A program made the position numbers and the translations under genes. From contig NZ_PPRC01000032.1 of NCBI RefSeq assembly GCF_002902565.1, positions 1 to 61,602 on the forward strand: 61,602 bases of DNA, read 5' to 3'. Each line of letters begins with the position of its first letter. Position 1 is the stretch's first letter. The DNA is from Staphylococcus petrasii. Lineage in GTDB: Bacteria > Bacillota > Bacilli > Staphylococcales > Staphylococcaceae. Of this stretch, positions 51,369 to 60,300 are shown piece by piece. A model generated the notes under the pieces. That model was given only the letters and a program-made list of their open reading frames with translations, was not told where the DNA came from and did not search any database.

Positions 51369-52285
51369 TTGTTTCGTAAATTTTCTCCGTCTAAATAATA
51401 CGCATTCGTTAAACTCTTAATTCTTTCGACAATTCTAGCTGCTTTTGTTTGCTCGGCACCCTCACGCGTATTAGCTAAATGATGCTCTAATTCATCCAAA
51501 TTTAAATTTGAAGAAAAGAACGTTGGTAGTTCATGCACCATGCGATAATGAAGTAAAGGTCCAATAACTTCATCTCTCACCCATGGCGTCACTTCTTCAG
51601 CACCAATATCATCTAACATTAAGATGTTAGCTTCTCTAATGCGCTGCAATTTCTTCTCATAGCTTCCGTCTTTAAATCCGCTTTTTAATGTACGAATATA
51701 TTCCGGAAGATAGACAATTGTAGATGGAACGTTTTTAGATTTTAATTGGTTAGCTATCGCACCTAATATAAATGATTTACCAGTACCAAATGGCCCATGG
51801 ATGTAAAGTCCTTTAACATTTTCTTTATTCACTAATTTTTTACAAATATCATTTACCGCCATTGCAATGTCTAAACGATGACGCCCATTTGTATAGATAT
51901 CTTTAACCTTCGCGTTTAAAGTATCACGTTGCATATGATGAGCAGTAATGAGTTGAGAATTAAAACGCGCTTCATCATGTTTAATTTTACATGGACATTG
52001 TTTATATTTTATTTTAATACGTTCATTTTCAATATAGAGTTCAGGTATATGACCTTTAACAAAATTTGGACAATGTTCATAATCATGACCATCATAATGT
52101 TTTTGCTGATCTTTATACTCTTGTAAAATGTTCAAATCATTATCAATCATTTTATTTGTTAGTTCTGATTGATGCTGTGTTAAAAATTGTTTAACATCTT
52201 CATCATTTAAAACTTGTTGCTTTATCTTAGCAATTCGCTGTTCTAAATCATTGTTTGATCCAATAATACTACTAAACGATTTCAT
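51365..52285 (-). CDS. dnaI: DnaI, helicase loader
   Basis: A 306-residue AAA+ loader that places the replicative helicase (DnaC in Firmicutes) at oriC and restarted forks. The N-terminal zinc-binding domain that holds the helicase (HDYEHCPNFVKGH, YKQCPCKIKHDE) is followed by the AAA+ part with GPFGTGKS (Walker A) and MLDDIGAE (Walker B). Its ATG follows the dnaB stop with no gap. Confidence 0.95.
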   Translation of the reverse strand: MKSFSSIIGSNNDLEQRIAKIKQQVLNDEDVKQFLTQHQSELTNKMIDNDLNILQEYKDQQKHYDGHDYEHCPNFVKGHIPELYIENERIKIKYKQCPCKIKHDEARFNSQLITAHHMQRDTLNAKVKDIYTNGRHRLDIAMAVNDICKKLVNKENVKGLYIHGPFGTGKSFILGAIANQLKSKNVPSTIVYLPEYIRTLKSGFKDGSYEKKLQRIREANILMLDDIGAEEVTPWVRDEVIGPLLHYRMVHELPTFFSSNLNLDELEHHLANTREGAEQTKAARIVERIKSLTNAYYLDGENLRNN

Positions 52286-53677
52286 CTAATCCTCCTCCCA
52301 GTCTTGAGCTAATTGAGCACGAAACGCTTCTCTATCTTTCTCAAGTTGTTCATCTTTTTCATCCTTATTAGTTGATGATTGTTGTCCTCTATTTTGTAAC
52401 CATTTTGGCGTTTTCTCTCTAGAAACAATTTCTCGATGTTTTGAATAACGTCGACGTGATTGATTTGAATTATAACTTTTAGAAGAAGAACTATCTTCTT
52501 TTGTTTTTAAAGCATAGTTATATGCTTGTTGTGCTGTTTTAATACCCAACTTTTTCCAATTTGAGGCAATTTCAAATATATATGTTTTAGGTAGTTTCAT
52601 ATCATTTTTAAGCATGACAAATTGTAACAAAATATTAATGACACCAAATGACAATTTTTCACGTTCTATTAATTCTTCAATCATTCTTTTTTGTTGTAAA
52701 GTTGGTTCTGATTCTGACCATGAAGAAAGCATATCAATCGGACTCGTTTGTTCTAGCAAATCAAACCATTCATCAGTGGATGTTTTATTATCTTCTTGCT
52801 CATGCTCATTTTGACTTACAGATGATGATTGTTTACTTTCATTTGTCTTCACTTGTAATTCAGGAAGTTGTTGATTATGTTCTATTAAATAATATGAACG
52901 CGCATGCTTTCTCATATCTTCAAAAGAAAGTTGTTGATCACTTGTAATCGAGTTTAAAATAATGCGTTTCATTGAATCAGGCGTTAAGCCATATAACGTC
53001 GCTAACTGAATAATTAATTGGCGTGCTTCTTTCGTAAGAATTTCACTGCTAATAAAATGAGTTTGCAACATTTCTTTTAACATATCAAAATCAAATGTTT
53101 CATTCGATAAATCAATACCTGAATAAGTAGATTCTTTTATAATTGGAGATGAATCTACACTTATGTTATTTTGAGGCACTTTAAAGACGTCAGTAAATTT
53201 ACGAGTTACTTGTTGAAATCCTGCTAAATTAGGTTCATTCTTTTCAAAATAAGCCTTTAAACGCTTATATCGCTTATTATCTACTTCATTGTATAAATAA
53301 ACAGATAACATAGGATCATTAAAGAATTGATATGCTGTTGGCGGTTGGATAATTTCATAAATGAAGAAAGATTGTTCATGACTATGTTTAACGTAGGTCT
53401 TGATTAAACCAATTGCTTCTAAAGCGTCCATGGATTTCCTAAATTCTATTAAATTCACCTTTAATTCATTCATAATAGTATAATGTGTTAGCGTTTCACT
53501 TACTGATTCATTTACAAATTGATTCATATAGTGATAAACACCAATCGCTTGCGTGCCAATTAGCGACACATATAAACGATTGAGTATATCTAAATGATTA
53601 TGATTAAAGAAAAAATAACGATAAACTGCAAACCCATCGTGAGGACTTAAACCATATTCATAGGACTGCAAACTCAT
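52286..53677 (-). CDS. dnaB: DnaB (Firmicute replication initiation/membrane attachment protein)
   Basis: A 463-residue protein of the DnaB/DnaD superfamily, which works with DnaD and DnaI to load helicase. It is not the E. coli DnaB helicase. Two helical replication domains are visible: the N-terminal winged helix (about 1-140; SPHDGFAVYRYFFFNHN) and the C-terminal DDBH2-like part (about 320-395; SFGVINILLQFVMLKNDMKLPKTYIFEIASNW, here shortened to key parts). A charged low-complexity tail follows. Stop and start codons abut dnaI and nrdR directly. Confidence 0.93.
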   Translation of the reverse strand: MSLQSYEYGLSPHDGFAVYRYFFFNHNHLDILNRLYVSLIGTQAIGVYHYMNQFVNESVSETLTHYTIMNELKVNLIEFRKSMDALEAIGLIKTYVKHSHEQSFFIYEIIQPPTAYQFFNDPMLSVYLYNEVDNKRYKRLKAYFEKNEPNLAGFQQVTRKFTDVFKVPQNNISVDSSPIIKESTYSGIDLSNETFDFDMLKEMLQTHFISSEILTKEARQLIIQLATLYGLTPDSMKRIILNSITSDQQLSFEDMRKHARSYYLIEHNQQLPELQVKTNESKQSSSVSQNEHEQEDNKTSTDEWFDLLEQTSPIDMLSSWSESEPTLQQKRMIEELIEREKLSFGVINILLQFVMLKNDMKLPKTYIFEIASNWKKLGIKTAQQAYNYALKTKEDSSSSKSYNSNQSRRRYSKHREIVSREKTPKWLQNRGQQSSTNKDEKDEQLEKDREAFRAQLAQDWEED

Positions 53678-54148
53678 TTATGAATCACTCCGTTTATTAT
53701 CATTCAATATACCTTGCATTGAGGCAAGTAATTGGTCTACGTCCTTAAACTCTTTATATACAGACGCAAAACGTACATAAGATACTTGATCCACATGCAT
53801 TAGTAAATTCATTACATGCTCCCCTATATCTCTAGATGAAATTTCAGTATGACCTGTATCACGCAATTGCCATTCAACTTTATTGGTAATATCTTCTAAT
53901 TGCTGATAGCGTACAGGTCTTTTTTCACATGATCTTACAAGTCCATTTAATATTTTTTCTCTTAAAAATTGTTCACGTGTGCCGTCTTTCTTCACAACGA
54001 TGAGCGGACTAACTTCTATATGTTCAAATGTCGTAAAACGAGTTCCACAATTTTCACATTCACGTCTTCTACGAATTGCATTAGCTTCATCAGCATGACG
54101 TGAATCAACGACACGTGAATGCGTTGAATTACATTTTGGGCATTTCAT
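53678..54148 (-). CDS. nrdR: NrdR, repressor of ribonucleotide reductase genes
   Basis: A 156-residue zinc-ribbon/ATP-cone regulator. The zinc ribbon is [15 protein letters not shown] then [12 protein letters not shown] (four cysteines). The ATP-cone (about 49-139; [20 protein letters not shown]) senses ATP versus dATP. I start at the ATG at 54148 (MKCPKCNS) behind GAGGGTG; the long frame adds 11 residues. Its stop abuts dnaB, and nrdR-dnaB-dnaI is conserved in Firmicutes. Confidence 0.95.
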   Translation of the reverse strand: MKCPKCNSTHSRVVDSRHADEANAIRRRRECENCGTRFTTFEHIEVSPLIVVKKDGTREQFLREKILNGLVRSCEKRPVRYQQLEDITNKVEWQLRDTGHTEISSRDIGEHVMNLLMHVDQVSYVRFASVYKEFKDVDQLLASMQGILNDNKRSDS

Positions 54149-54450
54149 ATATTTCACCCTCTTGAATAGATTATGCTTCATTATACTATAAATGTAATTG
54201 AGACAAAAGAAGTCGACTTGTAAGCTAAAATACCAAATATGTATTTATTTCAACTAAAATTGATTTTATGTACATTAAAACTATTTATTCTAACCATACT
54301 GCACATCATTACACTCTAAATATTGAAAATAAAAAATATACCCTCCCTTAATAATCCTATTCAATTCATCTTTATATTCCAGATAAATTATTTTACTTAA
54401 ATAGTTTACATAATAATTTTAAAATAAACTTTTATTTATTAGTGAAATAC
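54149..54450. other. AT-rich gap upstream of nrdR
   Basis: No coding frame. It must hold the nrdR promoter. I could not pick a single -35/-10 pair, and I saw no clear NrdR box. Confidence 0.4.
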
Positions 54451-54454
54451 GCTT

Positions 54455-54510
54455 GTGTAAGTAGTTCTAAGATGAATAACGAATGACGTTGCGCGACTCT
54501 TGACGTTTTT
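54455..54510. repeat. Degenerate left half of the intergenic repeat
   Basis: GTAGTTCTAAGATGAATAACGAATGACGTTGCGCGACTC (shown here only by its key blocks GTTCTAAGAT, ACGAA, GTTG, GACTC) matches the left half of the element that follows at 54548, with substitutions and small gaps. It looks like a decayed tandem copy. Confidence 0.55.
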
Positions 54511-54547
54511 TATATTGAACACAAGTGCGCGTGCATTTGCGTAAGGC

Positions 54548-54676
54548 GTTCTAAGATAGATTACGAAGTGTAGTTGTGAAGACTCCTAGGGGAGCAGTGC
54601 TAGTCGAAGACTACAGGCTGAGACAGCACCCCAGGAAAGCGACACAACTTAAACGAGTAAACATCTATCTTAGAAC
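54548..54676. repeat. Structured intergenic repeat element with inverted termini (contains copy C)
   Basis: GTTCTAAGATAGAT (54548-54561) is exactly complementary to ATCTATCTTAGAAC (54663-54676). Inside, AGTTGTG (54572-54578) pairs with CACAACT (54643-54649), and TAGTC-GAA-GACTA (54601-54613) forms an apical hairpin. The right part from 54609 matches copies A and B near 16216 and 16293. Confidence 0.75.
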
Positions 54677-54696
54677 TTCAACTACAAACCTAAAAA

Positions 54697-54734
54697 TAAA
54701 AACTGCCGGCAAAGATATATTCTTTGTCGACAGT
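54697..54734 (-). terminator. gapB terminator
   Basis: ACTGTCGACAAAGA pairs with TCTTTGCCGGCAGT, with mismatches in the centre, followed on the minus strand by TTTTTATTTT. The stem sequence resembles the rplT terminator. Confidence 0.82.
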
Positions 54735-54779
54735 CTAATTCATTTCCCTATGGATATGGCTTAAATTTATTATTATTGA

Positions 54780-55805
54780 TTAGTTAGCAGGTACTGCATT
54801 TTCAGAAGCAATTAAATTACCAATTTGTTCAGCAACTTCAACCACTCTGTTTGAATAACCCCATTCATTATCATACCAAGCAATAACTTTAACTTTGTTA
54901 TCGCCCATAACAATAGTGTTTTGTGCATCAACAACAGCTGAGTTAGGATTAGTATTGAAATCAACAGATACTAATGGCGCATCCTCAACATCTAAGATAC
55001 CTTCTAAGCCAGCATTACGGAATGCATCATTAACTTCTTCCGCTGTAACGTTTTGTTCTAAATCAACTACTAAGTCCACTAAAGAAACATTTTTAGTTGG
55101 AACACGTAATGCAAGACCATGTAATTTACCTTCTACTTCAGGTAAAACTTCTTTTAATGCTTTTGCTGCACCTGTAGAAGTTGGAATGATACTTTCATTA
55201 CATGAACGCGCACGACGTAAGTCTTTATGAGGGTTATCAATGTTATTTTGGTCATTTGTAATAGCGTGAACTGTTGTCATTAAACCATTCACAATACCAA
55301 ATTTATCATTTAATACTTTGGCTACTGGACCAATACAGTTTGTTGTACAAGAAGCATTACTGAAAATGTCATATTCTTGAACATCTAATTTATCGTCATT
55401 TACCCCTTTAACAATCATTTGAACGTGGCCACCTTTTGAAGGACCAGTTAACAATACTTTTTTAGCACCCGCTTTAATATGAGCGATTGCTTTGTCTCCA
55501 TGATTGAATTTACCTGTAGCTTCAATGACGATATCAATATCTAAATCTTTCCAAGGTAAGTTTTCTGGATTACGATCTGACACTAATTTAATATCATGAC
55601 CATCTACACGGATACCATTTTCAATTGGTTCTACTTTTTTATCGTATCTACCGTGAGTTGTATCATAATTAATTAGATGTGCAATTGTTTCTGGTGGGTA
55701 GCTAGCATTGATTGCTACTACGTTTAAGTTATCGTTATGTAAGGCAATTCTTAATACCATTCTACCGATTCTACCCATACCATTAATTGCTATATTTGTT
55801 GACAT
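54780..55805 (-). CDS. gapB: Gluconeogenic glyceraldehyde-3-phosphate dehydrogenase
   Basis: A 341-residue GAPDH. The NAD(P)-binding GMGRIGRMVLRIAL is at residues 9-22. The catalytic Cys is in SNASCTTNC with the partner His further on. The Pro-rich start of the S-loop and the acidic-to-neutral change in the NAD pocket (VAINASYPPETIAHL rather than an Asp-containing loop) fit the NADP-preferring GapB type. GapB runs gluconeogenically. A near-perfect cre site upstream predicts repression by CcpA on glucose. Confidence 0.93.
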   Translation of the reverse strand: MSTNIAINGMGRIGRMVLRIALHNDNLNVVAINASYPPETIAHLINYDTTHGRYDKKVEPIENGIRVDGHDIKLVSDRNPENLPWKDLDIDIVIEATGKFNHGDKAIAHIKAGAKKVLLTGPSKGGHVQMIVKGVNDDKLDVQEYDIFSNASCTTNCIGPVAKVLNDKFGIVNGLMTTVHAITNDQNNIDNPHKDLRRARSCNESIIPTSTGAAKALKEVLPEVEGKLHGLALRVPTKNVSLVDLVVDLEQNVTAEEVNDAFRNAGLEGILDVEDAPLVSVDFNTNPNSAVVDAQNTIVMGDNKVKVIAWYDNEWGYSNRVVEVAEQIGNLIASENAVPAN

Positions 55806-55876
55806 TTAAAGCACCCCTTGATTGTTTGTTTATATGTTATACTTTATAAAATTAGTGTAACATAATTATCAAAATT

Positions 55877-55890
55877 TGAAAGCGTTTTCC
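55877..55890. promoter_or_regulatory. cre (CcpA) site upstream of gapB
   Basis: TGAAAGCGTTTTCC matches the TGNAARCGNWWWCA consensus at 13 of 14 positions. It is about 70 bases upstream of the gapB start. A possible minus-strand -35 (TTGATA) starts just after it. Confidence 0.8.
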
Positions 55891-55940
55891 ACTAATTTAA
55901 ATATTTTATTTTTATATAACTTTAATAAGTTTTAGTTATT

Positions 55941-55991
55941 AAAAAAATCTTAGCGAAAAAAGTCATTGTTTATAACTTCTATTTCGCTAAG
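55941..55991 (-). terminator. polA-mutM-coaE terminator
   Basis: CTTAGCGAAA (55949-55958) and TTTCGCTAAG (55982-55991) form a perfect 10-bp stem with a long loop, and a T-run follows on the minus strand. A short direct repeat of TCGCTAAGAT continues past it. Confidence 0.8.
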
Positions 55992-56016
55992 ATTCGCTAA
56001 GATTCATTGATTAAAA

Positions 56017-56622
56017 TTATTCTTTATTTAAAAATCCTTGTTCAGATAATAAACGTTCAAGGTTTTGTTTTAATTCAAGTTTGTCACCAAGGTTATCAAT
56101 GACATGATCGGCCATTCTGCTTTTTTTATCAATTGAAATTTGACTATATACTCTTGCTTTAGCATCTTCAGCAGTCAAATTATTACGCTCCATTAAACGC
56201 TCAATTTGAACACTTTCTGAAGTATATACTAACCAAACTTCATCTACAGTATCTTGTAAGTCATTTTCAAAAAGAAGCGGAATATCCATAATCACATTAT
56301 GGCCTTGTTGTAAATATTCACGTTTTTCTTCTTCCATAATTTCTCTAACAATTGGATGCACGATTTTATTTAGTTCAAGGCGTTTTTCAGGATGATTAAA
56401 CACGAGTTCCCCCATGTATTTACGATCCATTTCACCTTCTTCAGTAATCGCTTCCTCCCCGAATTGCGCTCTAACTTGTTCTAGGCCTTTCGAACCTTTA
56501 GCTACAGCTTTACGCGCTGCTATATCCGCATCTACAATTTTGAAACCATATACACTTAAAAGTTCAGAAACTGTAGATTTACCTGTTGCTATACCGCCTG
56601 TTAATCCAATTACTTTAGGCAT
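56017..56622 (-). CDS. coaE: Dephospho-CoA kinase
   Basis: A 201-residue P-loop kinase for the last step of coenzyme A synthesis. The P-loop is GGIATGKST at residues 8-16. The [10 protein letters not shown] and MDIPLLFEN segments are family blocks. The ATG at 56622 ([10 protein letters not shown]) gives the family N-terminus; the frame's earlier start adds four residues. It is the third gene of polA-mutM-coaE. Confidence 0.95.
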   Translation of the reverse strand: MPKVIGLTGGIATGKSTVSELLSVYGFKIVDADIAARKAVAKGSKGLEQVRAQFGEEAITEEGEMDRKYMGELVFNHPEKRLELNKIVHPIVREIMEEEKREYLQQGHNVIMDIPLLFENDLQDTVDEVWLVYTSESVQIERLMERNNLTAEDAKARVYSQISIDKKSRMADHVIDNLGDKLELKQNLERLLSEQGFLNKE

Positions 56623-56640
56623 AATTATCACCACTCATTT

Positions 56641-57513
56641 CTATTTCTGACACTGTGGACAAAAATGACTATTTCTAGTTGCGACTACTTTTTGTTCTAT
56701 GTCGTGCCCACATACTTTACATTTATTTTGTTTATATACGTTTAAATGAAGTTGCATTTCTCCAGTTTTACCATCAGCATGACGGTAATCTGAAATGCTA
56801 GTACCTCCATTGTTAATACCCTCTTTTAAAACTTCTTGAACATAATAGAAGAGCATTTGACGTTCTTGTTCAGATGTATCTTTAACTTTTCGAGAAGGAT
56901 GAATGCCTGCTCTAAACAATGCTTCGCACGCATAAATATTGCCACAACCCGCAACAATTTTATGGTCTAATAACATCTGTTTAATTGGCTTATTCTGCAC
57001 TTTCTTTTGATCTAAATAAGCTTTGAAGTGTTCGAACGCTTCTTCTTCAAATGGCTCCGGTGCTATTTCAAGGAATGAAGGATAATCATTAAAAGAAGCT
57101 AAATTACGGATTTCTCCAAATCGACGTATGTCTGAGTAGACAAGTTTTTTACCATTATCTAAGTGAAAAATAACGTGCCAATGTTTTCTATAATTAGGCG
57201 TAGTTATTTCAGATAATTGATTAACGATGAAGAACCCGCCTGCCATACCTAAATGGCTTAATAAAATACGTTCATTATTATTTTTTTCAATAATAAATAC
57301 GATATATTTACTACGACGTTCAATGTTTTTAAATGTGTAACCTTCGCTATTTAAACGGAAACCATCTAAATTAATACCTTTAATGATGGTTTCTTTACCT
57401 TGACGTTTTCCTTCAATAACTTTTTTTGAAAAGGTTACACTTTTAATCGTAGTATTTTTAATATAAGGTTCTATACCTCTTTTAACATGTTCAACTTCTG
57501 GTAATTCTGGCAT
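56641..57513 (-). CDS. mutM: MutM/Fpg, formamidopyrimidine-DNA glycosylase
   Basis: A 290-residue bifunctional glycosylase/AP lyase that removes 8-oxoguanine. The catalytic N-terminal Pro-Glu is in MPELPEVE. The helix-two-turn-helix region (KVAGCGNIYACEALF type) and the C-terminal zinc finger (CKVCGHDIEQ...CPQCQK) are intact. It lies 15 bases after polA. Confidence 0.97.
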   Translation of the reverse strand: MPELPEVEHVKRGIEPYIKNTTIKSVTFSKKVIEGKRQGKETIIKGINLDGFRLNSEGYTFKNIERRSKYIVFIIEKNNNERILLSHLGMAGGFFIVNQLSEITTPNYRKHWHVIFHLDNGKKLVYSDIRRFGEIRNLASFNDYPSFLEIAPEPFEEEAFEHFKAYLDQKKVQNKPIKQMLLDHKIVAGCGNIYACEALFRAGIHPSRKVKDTSEQERQMLFYYVQEVLKEGINNGGTSISDYRHADGKTGEMQLHLNVYKQNKCKVCGHDIEQKVVATRNSHFCPQCQK

Positions 57514-57528
57514 TTTGATTTCCTTTCT

Positions 57529-60162
57529 CTATTTCGCATCATACCAAGTAGAGCCATAGTTTGAATCTACTTTTAAAGGTACATCTAAATCTAGTGCATG
57601 TTCCATTATATCTTCTACAAACGCACTAAAATCTTCAATTTCATCTTTAGGCACTTCAAATATCAATTCATCGTGCACTTGAAGTAATAATTTCGCATGA
57701 TATGAAGTTTCTCTAACTTGTTTATCAAATTCTACCATTGCTAGTTTAATAATATCAGCTGCGCTTCCTTGGATAGGAGTATTCATCGCAGTTCTCTCAG
57801 CGAAGCCTCTTAAATTGAAATTACGGCTCGTAATATCTGGTATATATCTACGACGATGTAATAACGTTTCTACATAACCATTCGCTTTGGCATCTTTTAC
57901 AATATCTGACATATATTGTTTTACACCTGGGAAACTAGCTAAATAATCATCAATAAATGCTTTTGCTTTTTTACGCGTTATTCCTAAACTTTGACTTAAA
58001 CCATAGTCACTAATTCCATATACAATGCCAAAGTTAACAGCCTTCGCTTGTCGACGCATTAAATCATCTACGCCATCCGCTTCTACACCAAACACTTTCA
58101 TAGCAGTGGCAGTATGGATATCTCGTCCATGTATAAATGCTTCTTTCATACTCTCATCTTGTGTAATATGTGCTAATACACGTAACTCAATTTGAGAGTA
58201 GTCAGCTGAAAGTATAACACTATCATCTGAATTTGGTTTAAACGCACGACGAATTTTACGCCCTTCTTCAAGTCTAATAGGTATATTCTGTAAGTTAGGA
58301 TCTACTGAAGACAAACGCCCAGTTTGAGCTAATGTTTGGTTGAAGCGTGTATGGATACGTTTATCATCGCTAATCACTTTTTGTAATCCTTCAACATACG
58401 TTGATTGTAATTTAGATAATTGGCGATATTCTAAAATATAATCAATGATTGGATGTTCGCCTTGAAGTTGTTCTAATACATCAACTACTGTAGAATAACC
58501 TGTCTTTGTTTTTTTAATAACTGGTAGTTTAAGTGTTTCAAATAATACAACACCTAGCTGTTTAGGTGAATTAATATTAAATTCTTCTCCAGCTGCTTCA
58601 TGAATATTACTAATAAGTGTATCCAATTTTTCTTGAATTTCATGTTGCATTTGTTGTAAATCATTCACATCTGTATAGATACCAGTTTCTTCCATTTCAC
58701 CTAAAATGCGGGCAAGTGGAAGTTCTAAGTTTTGTAATAAATCTATTTGATTATGTGCTTCTAATTCTTTAAACATTAAAGGTTGTGATTCATGAATAGC
58801 TTCGGTAATTGAAGCAATATGAGTGTTTAAAACTTCATCATCAGGAATGCTACGTTTTTTACCTTTGCCATATATAGAAATATCATCTTTAACATAGTTT
58901 TGATGATAATGCGTCACAACAGAACGAACGTCATCAATTGTTCGCGATGGATCAATAATGTAACTAGCTAACATTACATCAAATTGAATATTTTTAATAT
59001 CGATATCTAATCTATGAGCTGCAACATACGTCTTCTTAGCATCATAAACACTTTTACTTGTATTCTCATCTTCAAGCCATTTAATTAAATCAGGATAGTC
59101 TTTAATATTATCAGCATTGATAACAATATGTTGTTCTCCTGTATGGAAACCAAACTTTAATATTTGGTCTTTTAAATAGTTTGAACCATCTATTTCAAAA
59201 TGTATCACCGCTTCATTTAGATGTTCTAAATCTACATGGTCAAAAGTAGGTTCAATTTCAAATGTTTTATCTGAATTATCTTCAGTTTCAGGAACATCGC
59301 TATCAATGTCAGCAAGTAATTGCTTAAACTCTAACTTTTTAAACAACTCAATTTTATCGTTATTATCTTCTTGATCCTTAAGTTGTGTATCTTCTAACTT
59401 CACTTCAATAGGACTGTCACAATTAATTATCGCTAAGTCTTTACTCATCAATGCGTCGTCATGACTATTTTCAAGTTTCTCTTTCAATTTTTTACCTGAA
59501 ACTGAATCAATATTGTCATAAACACCTTCAACAGTTTCAAATTGTTTTAAAAGTTTAATCGCAGTTTTTTCGCCTACCCCAGCAACACCTGGAATATTAT
59601 CTGACGTATCTCCCATTAATCCTTTCATATCAATAATTTGATGTGGCGTTAATCCGTCATATTTTTCGGCAATAAATTCTGGAGTATAATGATCGACGTC
59701 AGTAACACCTTTTTTCGTATAATAAATAGTGACATTATCAGTTGCTAATTGCGTTAAATCTCGGTCGCCAGTTACTATAATCGTTTCAAAACCTTGTTTA
59801 TCAGCCTCTTTACTTAATGTGCCAATAATATCATCGGCTTCATAGTTTTCTAATTCGTAATGTTTAATGTGATAAGCATCAAGTAATTGACGAATATATG
59901 GAAACTGTTCACTTAATTCAGGCGGTGTACTTTGTCTGCCACCTTTATACTCACTATATTTAGAATGACGGAATGTAGTTTTTCCCGCATCAAATGCTAC
60001 TAAAAAGTGATTCGGTTGTTCTTCTCTAATAATTTTTTCTAGCAACATCGCAAATCCATAGATTGCATTAGTATGAATACCTGCTTTATTAGATAGCAGT
60101 GGCAATGCATAGAAAGCTCTAAAACTTAAACTATTACCATCTATTAAGATTAATTTATTCAA
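57529..60162 (-). CDS. polA: DNA polymerase I
   Basis: An 877-residue repair and Okazaki-fragment polymerase. The 5'-3' exonuclease is at about residues 1-290 (LIDGNSLSFRAFYAL, VTGDRDLTQLA). The 3'-5' exonuclease fold at about 300-470 lacks the catalytic acidic residues, as in other Firmicutes. The polymerase has motif A (DYSQIELRVLAH), motif B (RRQAKAVNFGIVYG) and motif C (QVHDELIFE). It starts at TTG 60162, eight bases after GGAGG. Confidence 0.97.
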   Translation of the reverse strand: MNKLILIDGNSLSFRAFYALPLLSNKAGIHTNAIYGFAMLLEKIIREEQPNHFLVAFDAGKTTFRHSKYSEYKGGRQSTPPELSEQFPYIRQLLDAYHIKHYELENYEADDIIGTLSKEADKQGFETIIVTGDRDLTQLATDNVTIYYTKKGVTDVDHYTPEFIAEKYDGLTPHQIIDMKGLMGDTSDNIPGVAGVGEKTAIKLLKQFETVEGVYDNIDSVSGKKLKEKLENSHDDALMSKDLAIINCDSPIEVKLEDTQLKDQEDNNDKIELFKKLEFKQLLADIDSDVPETEDNSDKTFEIEPTFDHVDLEHLNEAVIHFEIDGSNYLKDQILKFGFHTGEQHIVINADNIKDYPDLIKWLEDENTSKSVYDAKKTYVAAHRLDIDIKNIQFDVMLASYIIDPSRTIDDVRSVVTHYHQNYVKDDISIYGKGKKRSIPDDEVLNTHIASITEAIHESQPLMFKELEAHNQIDLLQNLELPLARILGEMEETGIYTDVNDLQQMQHEIQEKLDTLISNIHEAAGEEFNINSPKQLGVVLFETLKLPVIKKTKTGYSTVVDVLEQLQGEHPIIDYILEYRQLSKLQSTYVEGLQKVISDDKRIHTRFNQTLAQTGRLSSVDPNLQNIPIRLEEGRKIRRAFKPNSDDSVILSADYSQIELRVLAHITQDESMKEAFIHGRDIHTATAMKVFGVEADGVDDLMRRQAKAVNFGIVYGISDYGLSQSLGITRKKAKAFIDDYLASFPGVKQYMSDIVKDAKANGYVETLLHRRRYIPDITSRNFNLRGFAERTAMNTPIQGSAADIIKLAMVEFDKQVRETSYHAKLLLQVHDELIFEVPKDEIEDFSAFVEDIMEHALDLDVPLKVDSNYGSTWYDAK

Positions 60163-60249
60163 AGTGCAAACCTCCAGAACGAATTTAATTATATTTTAGC
60201 ATATTCCCTGTATCATCACGAATGAATGATTTTATAGTAAATCCAAACA

Positions 60250-60288
60250 TTAAAAAACCTGTTTATTTGCGCTATACAAATAAACAGG
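60250..60288 (-). terminator. phoR terminator
   Basis: CCTGTTTATTTG (60258-60269) and CAAATAAACAGG (60277-60288) form a perfect 12-bp stem with a seven-base loop and a T-run on the minus strand. Confidence 0.9.
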
Positions 60289-60300
60289 TAACTTAATATT

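Noticed and set aside
54576-54764. A 62-residue plus-strand frame upstream of gapB
   Set aside because: It runs through the repeat element and the gapB terminator; the coding signal is only the repeat's sequence.
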